This document shows, piece by piece, positions 34,845-45,473 of a DNA stretch of 64,000 nucleotides. Under the pieces are notes generated by a model. That model searched no databases. It was not told the DNA's origin and saw nothing but the letters and a program-made list of their open reading frames with translations. The stretch lies in contig JALNQF010000002.1 in NCBI GenBank assembly GCA_028456385.1, forward strand, positions 434,001-498,000, given 5' to 3'. The first letter of the stretch is position 1, and every line of letters starts with the position of its first letter. The translations under genes were made by a program, and so were the position numbers. The stretch comes from Ophiosphaerella korrae (Eukaryota > Ascomycota > Dothideomycetes > Pleosporales > Phaeosphaeriaceae).

Positions 34845-36735
34845 ATGCCTTCTTTGTTGCAGTCATGGGCGCTGCCTGCCGCTTTATTACTCATAGTCAA
34901 TCTTTCAGCGACTTGGTACAACGTGGTTTCAAATGAAGTCAAGGAGCCATATCTTGTAATTACATGAACATGTCGGACTAGACACAAAAAACTCACGTCA
35001 AGGCAGGACGAGTTTTTCCATATTCCCCAAGCGCAAAAGTACTGCAATGGCGACTATACATGGGACCCCAAGATCACGACACCCCCTGGCCTGTACGATG
35101 GCACTATTTATCGACGTACAACATACCTGCTAACGCACACAGATATCTTGTGGCCAAGCTCTTCAGATCTTTCATTGGGTGTGACATAGGGTCTCTCCGA
35201 GCGCTTAACATTGGGGCATTATGCCTCATCTGTCCCGTGAGCTACGACATTCTTCGTATGCTCCGCACCCGGAAAATTCCTGTTCTAAACGAGCAGAAAC
35301 AGATTCAAACGGCCTCGAGCAATCTACCCAAAGATGACTCAACAGTTGTGCTAGACGCCAACACGGCTTTGAATGTTGCCTTGTTCCCCCCACTTTTCTT
35401 CTTCTCAGCTTTGTTCTACACTGATATCATGTCGACACTGGCAGTATTGTTGAGCTATAGTGCATTCCTGAAAATGGATTCAATATCCAGGACCCTTTTT
35501 GAGAATGCATATATTGTATTCATTGGAGTCCTCGCTCTGTTATTTCGTCAAACAAATATTTTTTGGGTAGCAGTATTTCCAGCCAGCCTCACCGTTATTG
35601 ATGCTCTCCAGTCGAGCTCCCCTGCTTACCAAAGCCCCGCCACCGAGGCTGTAGGGGAAAATTTTTGGAAAATATGGAACCAAGGCATCATTTACGACTG
35701 TTCCGTGCAAGACAGTGGACCACAAGGTACAGCCATGTGTATATGAGCAAGATGCTGCGTATAATAACTTCTCGTAGACTATGTTTTGTTGATCATTTCG
35801 GTCATATTTGCAGCAGTGAGAAAACCGGTGCTAGTCTTGCGAGTCACCTTACCATACCTCATCATCCTTGGTCTTTTCGCAAGCTTTGTATTTTGGAATG
35901 GGAGTGTTGTCTTGGGTAAGCCTCTCCGTCAACGACCTCGATGGTCAAAATTCGGCTAATTATTATAGGCGATAAATCTGCGCATACTGCTACCCTCCAT
36001 CTACCCCAAATGCTCTATCTTTGGCCCTACATCACCTTCTTCTCGGCGCCAATAATGACCGGCCCACTTCTTCAATATGTCAACACACTCATACCGAGCC
36101 AGGTTCAAGCACCTTCCGGTAATAATCACTCCGCTTCAAAATCGTCCTGGTTTCCAAACATTCTTGTTACAAGTTTGTTCATGGTAGGCGCCTTTTTGGC
36201 CGTCCATCACAACACCATCATTCACCCATACACCCTAGCAGACAACCGGCACTACGTGTTTTATGTGTTTCGAATCATGCGGCAGTATCCAACAATCAAG
36301 TATCTAGGCATCCCAGTCTACTGTGCCTGCGCATGGCTAGCAATCAATACCCTTGGTCTGTCACCCAATGGCGAGCTAGCACTAAAATCGAAGCGCGATA
36401 ATAGTTATCCAACCAACGATGAGATCGGGTTGCCGCCTTGCAAAGCCAGCTTCATTATTGTTTGGTTGGCCACGACGACACTTTCAGTCGTTACTGCTCC
36501 CTTAGTTGAGCCTCGTTATTTCATTATTCCGTGGATCATCTGGCGCCTACATGCCCAGTCTGTGGCAGCTTCACTTCTCACAAAAGAACGATCGGCGAAT
36601 TCCTCGTATAATGTGCGATTTGGACTTGAGACGTTATGGTCACTCGCTATCAATGCTGCAGTGACCTATGTCTTCATCCGTCGAGGGTTTGCATGGCCAA
36701 GCGAACCAGGAAAAGTACAGCGATTCCTATGGTAA
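34845..36735 (+). CDS. ALG10: Dol-P-Glc:Glc2Man9GlcNAc2-PP-Dol alpha-1,2-glucosyltransferase
   Basis: Alg10 adds the last glucose to the dolichol-linked oligosaccharide in the ER lumen before N-glycan transfer. Five exons (34845-34955, 35007-35092, 35143-35726, 35778-35915, 35969-36735) with introns of 51, 50, 51 and 53 nt give 561 residues. After a signal-anchor ([20 protein letters not shown]) comes the family signature [19 protein letters not shown]...[12 protein letters not shown], assembled across three exons with the catalytic-type acidic residues (DE). It continues with [36 protein letters not shown] and further hydrophobic segments, about ten or more in all. It ends in the conserved QRF-L/M-W (QRFLW). 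The ATG at 34845 is the only one giving the anchor. Confidence 0.95.
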
Positions 36736-38042
36736 TAAGAGTATCTTTGACGAAAACCCTTGCTTGTCTGTCACACTGCAGGTGGAACGTTGTTCGAATG
36801 AGGCTGCCTGCCGGAAGGACTGTCGGGGAAGTAGCTATTTCTGAAGCGTGTTCAACCATCCTGACCGCATTCAACACCCAGTAGTTATCTAGCCAATAAT
36901 AAACTTTGGGCGGTACGATGAAAGACACGTTAGTGTCGTGTCAGACCAAGCCTCGATTCATATTAAATTCGATTGGCGGTGCCTGCATAGGTATTGTCGT
37001 GTCCCAAGCCACCAGCCAACGCACAGTTGACGAATAAATCAGAAGGATGACAATGCACTCTCGTATTTTGTGAAACTATTGCGTATCCTACAACAGCAGC
37101 TACATATTGATCAATGTTATATGCGACTGATCAAACAGAAGGGTAAGAACAATCAATAATTGGGCTCGGGGATTTTCAGGGCACGCGACTTGATCTATTA
37201 CGCTTTGTAACATGCCTGTAGTACGTGGCTGGTAGAGCGCCCAGCACCACACTGAGGAGTGATGCCCGAAGGGCGAGGGCGCATCCCTGGATATCAACAT
37301 CCTCCTGTTTGGCGTTAGGATTTTCTATACGCCTTCGGGTTGTACTTAATCCCGCAATGACCCTGATGCTTCTTACAGTAGAAGTGGGTATCCCAGGAAT
37401 CAATCTTTCTCAGCCTTGCTCGGTTCCGAGCCAGGCAATTGTGCTAGAGGATGAACGACGTGATTGACCTGTTCCGATATAGCGCTGCTTTGGCCGAGTC
37501 GTCTACATCAGGCAACTACAAAGCCAATCATTCGATGCCCCGTCTCCCTCAAAGTCCTCAAAATGCTATGATATCAGCCCCACCTTCTGATATCATGCAG
37601 CATCTTTCTCACTGAAGCCCAACGCCGCCCAACAAGCCAAGAGCTGTGCTCAAACCGTTGTACATCTCGTAACGCTTCACTTGATATCCGGTGAACGCGT
37701 GTGATTTCTGCGAGTATAACAGCACCAGTTAGTCGGGTGAACTATTTCCCAGTGCTGACTTTGCTATACTAGGGGATCAATAGCTTGTCTGGGTACCTAT
37801 ATGCCTAAAGTTCATAGACTGCGAAACCTTCTTCTATCAACTACAACAGTAGGCTCTATAAGTCTGGGTCAGTTCTCCATCTTTTACCTCAAACCAGCAC
37901 TCGAGGTCAGACTGGAGCTTACATTGAGATTATCCCCAGAACTCTAGGAAGTACTAATTACGACTAAAGTATCCATATTATTCGCCAATATCATTCGTTC
38001 GAACGAGCCTGGTCTGGATTCCTTTCTAATCCAACACCTACA
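36736..38042. other. Intergenic, no gene seen
   Basis: Contains the ALG10 3' flank. A GT-AG pair at 36731-36782 could extend ALG10 by 37 codons if spliced. The rest has only short frames; the region before 38043 is the leader of the C2H2 gene. Confidence 0.45.
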
Positions 38043-39014
38043 ATGACTTCAGCACGAAAGAGATCTCATGATAGCCCTATGTCTGACCAATTAAACTTCA
38101 ATGATCGTAAGGGATCCCGATCTCGGAGATCTCAAAACAGAGGAACCTCCCATGAAGTGGATGATAATGCAAGGGCGGATATGGCGCGATACTTGAACAC
38201 TGGTGAATCACCAAAGAGAATAGATCATACCACTCAAAGCTCACCTGAAGAAGAAGCTAGTAGGCTGCAAAACAACCAGAAAAGATTTCTCAACATGTGG
38301 TACACAGAGTTCGTAGAACGCAAGGCTGAATCAAACATTCCAACCGAGTGCACAGAGGGATTGGCGATAGCTATCAGTGCACGCCCACAGCTGGTTACCG
38401 AGTACATTCAATCGAGACGGAGCAGCAACGACGACACAGATCAAGAAGGCAGAAACATTTCTCGCTCATTGCTCTCGTCGGATAGCGATTCCGAGTCGTA
38501 CTCGCTCACCGAAGCAAACAAACACCTCCCACCAACAATTCTGAAATCGGTTGCTAAGTACGTTTCCGCCTGCCGTCGCCGCCGATCCCAAAATGACGGC
38601 CGCCGCTCCGTCAACTCAGGGCCCTACCGCTGTACATTCGGTTGTGGATACCGCACAAAACGTGCCTTCGACTGGCGTCGGCACGAAGAAACACACGAGC
38701 CACAGGAGCTCTGGTTATGCTCTATATGTATGCAAGAGGATACCCAGAACCCATTCTTGGTAAACCGGAGAGACAAGTTTCTCAAACATGTGACCGATAA
38801 ACATGGCCAGTGGGATGTGGAGAGAGAGTTGGAAAAGAGTAAAGTGCCATTCGTTCCTCGGGCTGTACTGGGTTGTTCACATTGTGGTGTTGAGAGTGGG
38901 ACTTGGGATGAGAGATGCAGACATGTGCTTGGGCATTATGAGGACGAGGTTGAGAGGGGAATGAGGAGGGTCAAAGTTATTCATGAGGAGCGGGATGATG
39001 ATAGGAGTGCTTGA
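38043..39014 (+). CDS. C2H2-type zinc-finger protein of unknown role
   Basis: Single exon of 323 residues. The N-terminal half is polar and probably disordered, with a basic cluster (DRKGSRSRRSQNR) that could be a nuclear signal and a helical segment FLNMWYTEFVERKAE. The C-terminal half has three Cys/His clusters: a regular finger YRCTFGCGYRTKRAFDWRRHEETH (residues about 195-218; motif shown is C-x4-C-x12-H-x4-H), a looser WLCSICMQEDTQNPFLVNRR...HVTDKH with a long loop, and GCSHCGVESGTWDERCRHVLGH. This resembles a group of Dothideomycete and Sordariomycete accessory C2H2 proteins with no assigned target. DNA or RNA binding is inferred only. The C-terminal tail is charged. Confidence 0.8.
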   Translation: MTSARKRSHDSPMSDQLNFNDRKGSRSRRSQNRGTSHEVDDNARADMARYLNTGESPKRIDHTTQSSPEEEASRLQNNQKRFLNMWYTEFVERKAESNIPTECTEGLAIAISARPQLVTEYIQSRRSSNDDTDQEGRNISRSLLSSDSDSESYSLTEANKHLPPTILKSVAKYVSACRRRRSQNDGRRSVNSGPYRCTFGCGYRTKRAFDWRRHEETHEPQELWLCSICMQEDTQNPFLVNRRDKFLKHVTDKHGQWDVERELEKSKVPFVPRAVLGCSHCGVESGTWDERCRHVLGHYEDEVERGMRRVKVIHEERDDDRSA

Positions 39015-40996
39015 GTGAGTGTGGATTGAGGAGGCATCGGTATAGGCGTAGAAGTATTTGGGTCCAGCTTTCTATACATCAAGAGCCTGGAGAGTTTGAG
39101 AATATAGTAATTACACTTTAGAGATATATAGAATTACTTGTTACTTCAGAGGTAGCTGACCTTCTCGGCTACGCGTCTCTGGGCGTCATGGCTTACATCG
39201 ATTCCAATAGACGCTTCGGATAGCGCTTCTGATAGATTATTTCTTGCAAGTTTTCACCTGTGTCAAGGTCTGTAGAAAAGGAAAGTCCACGGTGCATGTT
39301 TGAGTTTAAGCTGACAAATCGATAAACTCGAAAGTTTAAGAAAAGACCCCAAACTAAGCTCATAGTTCAAACACGTAGAATTGCTAAACATGACCAACAA
39401 CATTGCCTGACAGACCAAAAATGCTGATTACAAGTTTATCTAGCACGAGGGTGCAATAATTCTCTGTCCACTAAAAACTACCCTTATCAGAAGCCTAGTT
39501 AATTATAACCCGACCTTAAACTTGATCCTTATCTTTCTTTCTAACTTTGAATATAAAAAAAAAAAGTAAATTCTTTGGGGTTATCTAATGTAAACCCATC
39601 CATGCCGAGACGCACGGTGTAACGGGACGCTTTTATTTCTAGGCACTCGGATCATCCCCAGCGCGCTTGTATACAGACACAGACACGTGCGATACGAATA
39701 TGTTCTGCAGCTCTAACTCTCCCAGCACATCAGCCTCCGACGCCGAAAAGCGCGTCGTTGGCCATGCCGTCACCTGTTCTGTTATTGCTATCCACTAACT
39801 CTCCTCCAACACCCCCCCCCCCCCCCCCCCCTGTCCATTCGCGACAACACGTATCTGTAGGGAGTTCGGTGTGCCGGTAGAGAAACTGAGTTGACAAAGA
39901 TCAAGACTGCAGCCTCAAAAGGTCAAGTTAAGGTAAGGAATGTGCATCCTAGTAGTTTCTCCGCGCAGACAGCAAGATGGTCGAAACGCGTCTAACCGGC
40001 TGTGCGTCTTTAGCAGCCCTTAGCATATAGTAGCTTGTAGTAGTGTGTGCGTGTATTACAAGGGGGGTGCATGAGCGGATTGTTTTGTGGGCCCCCGAAT
40101 CCTCTACACAAACCGACCATTTTCCATACAAATTATGTCTATGCACGGGGCCCACAAGACAATCCGCTCATGTGCCCCCCTTGTATATGTAAAGAATCAA
40201 GCGCTAAGCCGATTGCGGAGCCGTGCTTGACAGCAAGCCGTGGCGCATGCCGACGGCTTTCTAGAACTTTCTTCAATTCTTTTCGCTTTCAATTTCATTT
40301 GCTTAGAGAAATGTTCAAAGTAACATCGCTTAGATTGCACCGTCTCGAATCTTCGTTATAACCATATGTGTGTGTATACACTTATGTATCCTCATCCCAT
40401 TTACTGTTAGGAGCAGATATACTTGACCCGTAGTTAAGCGTGAGGCTTGTAGGCCGGTCGAGGTATAAGAAAACTCGGGGGTATGCTTCAGGGGCGCGCT
40501 CGTGATAGCAGGACAGAAGTATATTCCAAACACGAAATTTCTAACTGAATATAACTACGAGGGAGAGTATAAAGTCAGGAAACAAGTGCTTTAAATATAC
40601 GACTACTTCAAGGTTCCTTTATTCCAAATTCCCCTGTGCTCTGTTTGCTCTGTTCACTGAGCATGGCAGAGCAGCAAAGCACGGATTCTTGTCGGCCTCA
40701 GGACCTCCGACACCCGTGACTTTGTTGTCACAACACTTGCGAAGTAAAGTTTGAAGAACGAAAGGGAAGAGAAGAGAAGAGAAGAGATAAGACGAAAACA
40801 ACTTGTATTCTCCAAGAAGCTAGGTAAAGACAACCATACATATCCATACTCTCCCAGAGCTTAGGCCGATTCCAATCTTGCTGCCACTCACAGTTGAACA
40901 TGCTGCGCGATGCTCTGATGGGATCCAGAGAATGTTCTTTCCGTTATATGTGATCCATAAATTATTTGAGCCAATCCCTATTCTCATGTTGTCTAA
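39015..40996. other. Gene-free interval with a C20 run and an inverted repeat
   Basis: No gene seen. It contains an A/T-rich patch with an A11 run near 39557, a run of 20 C at 39812-39831, the inverted repeat described separately, and a GAAGA-type microsatellite at about 40767-40788. The composition suggests degenerate repeat DNA. Confidence 0.45.
40057..40185. repeat. 39-bp imperfect inverted repeat with 51-bp spacer
   Basis: The left arm 40057-40095 and right arm 40147-40185 are reverse complements at 36 of 39 positions; the three differences are all transitions. Each arm begins TACAAGGGGGG and ends GGGCCCC. The unit could be a short MITE-like element or a strong hairpin. No matching target-site duplication is obvious directly outside the arms, and no ORF of note lies between them. 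Confidence 0.85.
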
Positions 40997-42160
40997 CTAA
41001 TTGGAATTGGTCTCTAATTGTTCAGGACTAATCTCACCAATCGTATCGACAGTGGGAGTATCGAGACGAAATTCGCTTTCACTGGTGAGATAGGATCCGG
41101 TGGAATTGAAGTGAATATTGGAAGCCATTGTTTCGACCTTGAGCGACTGCAGGCATGCCCCGCTGTGCGCGTCCCAGACCTTGACCGTCTGGTCCCACGA
41201 TGCCGACGCTAGCCTCGTCGAATCATGTGAGAAGGCCGCCGAGCTGACAACGTTTCTATGCCCCTTGAGCGTCTGCAGGCACGCCCCGCTGTGCGCGTCC
41301 CAGATCTTGACCGTCTGGTCCGCTAACGCCAACGCCAGCCTTGTCGAGTCATGCGAGAAGGCCACCGACCTGACAACGTTGTGATGCCCCTCGAGTGTCT
41401 GTTGGCACGCGCTCCAACTCTCGCTCATCGCTAGCTTGGCAACAACATCTCTTGGACCCTCGTGCTGAAACAGCTGTCTTACAAGACTGCTTGTTGGACT
41501 AAACAGCAACGCAGATGCATATGTTTGAAGAGGGTATCCCTCGATTGCCCCTTTGTGATACATCATAAACCGTCGATAAGTCAGGTAAGATCATCTCCGG
41601 CCCCGAGGTCCTAACTGTGTCAGTCTAATTCGACTGCGGAAAATCGAGATGTGATCTCTGTATACTGTACCTGTACTAGTGATCATAGTCTTGTCATTGA
41701 TACAACACCTTTGTCTAGCCAATAAAGATATTTTTCACTCAAAAACGTTTCGATGACTCTTGCAATTTCCAGGTCGCTGATGTTGTTAGCGGACGACTTG
41801 GACGTTGACTCGTAAAGATGGGTCAACCCAATAAACGCACGAATAGCGCGACGTCGTCAGTGGATCTGAGCGGGGTGGTTCGACGTTTTCAACAGGGAAT
41901 CCTGGTGCTTGAAGATTGTACATATCCCTATGCAGCGTCCTAGACAGAATCGCTAAAGGCTTCAACAAGGTTGAATGATGGATGGCCTCCACCCCGTGTG
42001 GGAAGACCGCAGGAGCTGCCTGGCCGAAGAGAAAGTCTTTGGCGGACTAGTGCACAACGTAGACAGTACCTTCCCGCAGCGTGAGGAACGATCCGCATCA
42101 GCATTGATAGCCTCACGACAACTTCCATTTATCTCTACAAAGGTTGTGCACGTCAATAAG
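40997..42160 (-). pseudogene. Relic of a NACHT-WD40 (HET-E/HNWD-type) NLR, C-terminal part
   Basis: Read on the minus strand, blocks follow the order of the region after the NACHT domain in fungal NLRs: CGSFLTLREGTVYVVH, stop, SAKDFLFG...FPHGVEAIHHS (about 42095-41985), LHRDMYNLQAPGFP...SRYSCVYWVDP (to about 41820), a shifted frame with ETFLSEKYLYWLDKG (about 41790-41715), a TGA at 41591-41593, then FMMYHKGAI...ALLFSPTSSL and two WD40 repeats (LEGHHNVVRSVAFSHDSTRLA...VKIWDAHSGACLQ) to the stop at 40997. Only the last 189 codons (ATG at 41566) form an open frame. The NACHT and effector domains are absent. A TAG at 42047-42049 stands where the family has CAG (Gln), a C-to-T change. Intact relatives work in heterokaryon incompatibility and programmed cell death. 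Confidence 0.8.
41143..41394 (-). repeat. Two 126-bp WD40-repeat units
   Basis: Units 41143-41268 and 41269-41394 each encode one 42-residue WD40 repeat and differ at roughly 17 positions by eye. A third, partial unit begins at 41395. High DNA similarity between WD repeats is typical of the fungal HNWD family, whose repeats undergo concerted evolution. Confidence 0.75.
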
Positions 42161-42257
42161 AGGGGTTATAGCAAAATAATCTTGTTGAATCCTATAATCT
42201 ACTTCTACGCTCTCCTTGCTAACTCCACACACTTCATGCTCAACACCTACACTCTCC

Positions 42258-42761
42258 CTAATCCCTCTTCTCAAACCAATCGACCCTCTCATCCTTCCCA
42301 AACACGCGTCCCCACCCCTTCCGCACCGCATCCGTGACACTGAAGTCGTTGAACAACCACTGATTCGAATGCCGACCATAGTACCTGAAATCCTCCTTTG
42401 CACTGTCACTCCTTGTGCTCCTCGCACTGCTCGCCGTATCGCGTCGGCTCCGCTCATTGACCCTCGGCTTGCTGAACGCGCCCGCACCAACCTCGACGCT
42501 TTCACTATCCGTCTTGGTCTTGGGTACCGCGTGGGTGACACGGAGCTGCGAGAAGTCGGAGCCGGAGCTCGAAGTTGTAGACATGGTGTTGGATTTTGTG
42601 AATTTGGGGAGCTGGAAGGATTCGCAGGAGGAGGCTCGGGGTCGCTGGGTTCTGGACATTGTGTTGGAGTGTCTGGAAGGTTCATTGATGGATGGCTTGG
42701 GTTGGTTGAGGCTTGCGTCCAAGTCTCGGGCGTTGATAGAAGTTGCGTAGCGGTCTGTCAT
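42258..42761 (-). CDS. Small conserved-looking hypothetical protein
   Basis: Single exon of 167 residues, start ATG at 42761 (MTDRYATSIN). The first 120 residues are Ser/Arg-rich and probably disordered. The C-terminal 40 residues look structured and are rich in aromatics: FRYYGRHSNQWLFNDFSVTD followed by a helix with RKGWGRVFGKDE and WFEKRD. This architecture (disordered, then a short conserved aromatic C-terminal motif) recurs in small Dothideomycete proteins I cannot name. No function is proposed. The opposite strand is also open over much of this stretch, but its reading lacks such a pattern. Confidence 0.6.
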   Translation of the reverse strand: MTDRYATSINARDLDASLNQPKPSINEPSRHSNTMSRTQRPRASSCESFQLPKFTKSNTMSTTSSSGSDFSQLRVTHAVPKTKTDSESVEVGAGAFSKPRVNERSRRDTASSARSTRSDSAKEDFRYYGRHSNQWLFNDFSVTDAVRKGWGRVFGKDERVDWFEKRD

Positions 42762-43955
42762 CGGCAATGTAAATTTAGAGCCGATGATATTGTTGATATC
42801 GAAGTGTTGCTGTGATATTGTGTTGTGTTGTTCCGTTGTGTATGGGCTGGAATCAAAGTGCTTTTTCTGGTAGGTAAAGTTGACTTGAAGGATGATACTT
42901 GATAATTGACTTATGTTCTGGGGGTGCCGTTGGATATATATGCTTACTTCTCCAACCTCGCCAAGAGTCGAGTATTCGGTGCTCTTGGGGACAAGACAAT
43001 GTTCCCGCTTCCAAGCTTCTTGTGTGGGTCACCGGTAAACGTATTTACTACGCAGCACCCAACCATAGGCCATATAGTCTGTAGCTCCCCAAACCAGCAT
43101 GCATGTGCATCGACGCCATACCGGAAATAGAGAACACATGATTTCTCAACCCAACTTGTTCATGTCAGCCTAACGTCTCGACGGCTATTCGGCAGTCCGT
43201 GCGCAAGCACGGTCACTAGCCACCTTAGCCACACCCAATCCACAAGAGGCTACGAATGCACGAACACGACGATTCCACTCTTATGACATCGACCCTAGGA
43301 CAAGCAGTCCTATGATCGTATGTCTTGCTGAATCAGCGTTGTGAGTGTTGTCCGACTTTTCCGTCAGAGATGGCCGATATTTCTGGGCATTTTGGGTCGC
43401 CATGGATTTTGAGCCGCATCACCAGCCACAAGGTAGGTTGGCACGGGCTGCCTGAGGCTGATTTCTCTTCTTTGGCGACGAAACTGAAGGAGAACTGCCC
43501 TGGACGACGACTTTAGTTTCCGGTGTTCGGGGCGCCCGATAATGCCGCAACCGATAATAACGCAAGCCGTCGCGTCGTGGGTGGTGGCAGGCTTAAAGGT
43601 GATGACGCACGCCCCACAGCGCCAATATTCCAAGGCTGGGGTTATCGAAATATGAAAAAAAAAGTCTGGGCTGCGAATCTGTCCCATGGTACTGCACTCA
43701 GAGTGCTGATGGCGATGTGGTTCGCACCATTGGCTTCGACGTAGTGTGGACTTCACAAGATACACAGAGGAAGAGGTACCCTGAGATGAGAAATGAGAAA
43801 TGAGAAATGAGAAATGATCAATAGTAGTGATAAGATATCGTGTTGCTAGTAAAACGGATGCCAATCAAAACGCCACGGCGCCGCATGAATCTGGGTATAT
43901 CGTGTTCGAAACGCCTGTGAAGTCCACGATGCAGCACGCAATGTTCAAACTTTTT
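42762..43955. other. Intergenic with a heptamer tandem repeat
   Basis: No gene seen. Four perfect copies of TGAGAAA stand at 43787-43814. The right end is the 3' flank of CHL4. Confidence 0.45.
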
Positions 43956-45473
43956 TCAAATACCGGGAACGCCTTCTTTCGATCGTATGCGTCCCTCTCT
44001 TACCGCACCTATGGTTACACCGGCCTCACCGGTCATCCAACCAGGCATTTTCTCACCATCCACGATGCCTTCTTCAGCTAGTTGCCTTATACCAGCGAAG
44101 ACGTGTGTTCCTTGAAAGGTAACACGAACATTTGGTACCCACCCTGCCTCGTTTTGAATTTCCTTGAGATCTTCGGCTGTTCTGTCCAGTATGGAGGGTC
44201 GGCCTCTCCGAGTTTGATTGCTTGTCTGATCTTCAAGTGCATATGTGTCACCGTTTTCTTGTACATTGTTCCTTCCAGGGACAGAGGGAAATGGATCATC
44301 GATGCGAACTTCAACCCGCTCAAGACCTTGTCCATCGTTTGGCTGTGCAGAGTTACCAAAGCGCCCGGCTGCTACTTCTTTTCGTCGCTTCGCTTCGGGG
44401 GTTTCTGTGCTATCTGCTACTCGCTTTGGCCGACCAGGACCAGGTTTTGTTACACCGTTCGTAGTATGCTTGTCAGTTCCATCTTTTTCATGTCCATCGC
44501 TCTTTTGTGTTGTGATGAAGTCGAGCGCATTTTGGCTAAAGCTATGATCCTGGAAGATACTCCACCCTCCTGCTGCAGCATTACTCTTTCCCGGTCCGCG
44601 GTAAGTAAGGAGAGCATCGAGTGACTTGGTAGTAAAGTTTGTACTTGTCAACTGATAGCGTGTAGAGGGTCGTGAGAATGCCTTGGGTATTGCCTGCTGA
44701 ACGATATCTCTCAAGTGCCTCCCGTCATCACCAACCACCTGTCCGGTAAGTGTAGCTAAAGATGAATACACAAAAGGCGATCCATTTGGCCATATGAAGA
44801 ATACGGCTTTTGCGCTATTTGTGCTATTATTGTCTACTGCAAGCGACCGTTCTGTGCTGTATGGCGAATCGTGGATGTAGACTCGCAGTATCGTCATTGG
44901 CGATGTCTTGATCCGCGTAATCAAGTAATGTGCTTTCATGAGTGGTGTGAGCTCCCTAGCCAGATTCGACATGAACGTCTGCGCCTGGAATCGCGGGAGA
45001 TGATCGGAGTCGTTGGTGACCTCCATGTCTGTTATCACAGACCGTGTGTTTGCGATCTTAGTGAGCCGCTTTGCAGTCCAACGTAGGTGGTTTGGGTGGT
45101 CGAGAAGGTATTGTATCTCGGCAGTCGCGAGCTGGTACATGGATATGCCTGACCTCCAATCCCCCTCGAGTATGTGATCAAGAACTTCTCTCCTGCCTCC
45201 CTTTCGTGCTGCTAGCTCTCGGTATGTTTCCTGTAATTCCTCGTAGCTTTGCGCCGGTGCATATAGCTCCCCATCATCATCATCGTCATCACCATTCCGG
45301 TCGCTGAGGAGGTAAGGCTTGCAGAAGTCGCGATTCTTCTTGCTTAGCCATTGCTGTGCGAGCGACACGAGCGATTGACGTGAAAGCTTGGTGAAAGTCC
45401 TCTGTACCTCGCGATGCTTCACAGGCAGGCGGTGAGAGTGCGGTATATTCTTATAGTTAGGTGCGGTAGCCAT
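43956..45473 (-). CDS. CHL4: Inner-kinetochore protein Chl4 / CENP-N
   Basis: Single exon of 505 residues, ATG at 45473. The N-terminus RLPVKHREVQRTFTKLSRQSLVSLAQQWL is the start signature of the Chl4/Mis15/CENP-N family, followed by the family core with LDHILEGDWRSGISMYQLATAEIQYLLDHP and AHYLITRIKTSPMTILRVYIHDSPY. An Asp run (DDDDDDGE) near residue 62 and a Lys/Arg-rich linker (GPGRPKRV, AKRRKE) around 360-380 look like a DNA-binding AT-hook-type patch and nuclear signal. The C-terminal block GWVPNVRVTFQGTHVFAGIRQLAEEGIVD is also typical. The protein binds centromeric nucleosomes with its partner Iml3/CENP-L as part of the CCAN. It is divergent from the CYS-3 gene, with about 850 bp between starts. 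Confidence 0.9.
   Translation of the reverse strand: MATAPNYKNIPHSHRLPVKHREVQRTFTKLSRQSLVSLAQQWLSKKNRDFCKPYLLSDRNGDDDDDDGELYAPAQSYEELQETYRELAARKGGRREVLDHILEGDWRSGISMYQLATAEIQYLLDHPNHLRWTAKRLTKIANTRSVITDMEVTNDSDHLPRFQAQTFMSNLARELTPLMKAHYLITRIKTSPMTILRVYIHDSPYSTERSLAVDNNSTNSAKAVFFIWPNGSPFVYSSLATLTGQVVGDDGRHLRDIVQQAIPKAFSRPSTRYQLTSTNFTTKSLDALLTYRGPGKSNAAAGGWSIFQDHSFSQNALDFITTQKSDGHEKDGTDKHTTNGVTKPGPGRPKRVADSTETPEAKRRKEVAAGRFGNSAQPNDGQGLERVEVRIDDPFPSVPGRNNVQENGDTYALEDQTSNQTRRGRPSILDRTAEDLKEIQNEAGWVPNVRVTFQGTHVFAGIRQLAEEGIVDGEKMPGWMTGEAGVTIGAVREGRIRSKEGVPGI

Noticed and set aside
40057..40185. Inverted repeat considered as a rho-type or CRISPR-like structure
   Set aside because: The window is eukaryotic, there is only one arm pair and no regular spacer array.
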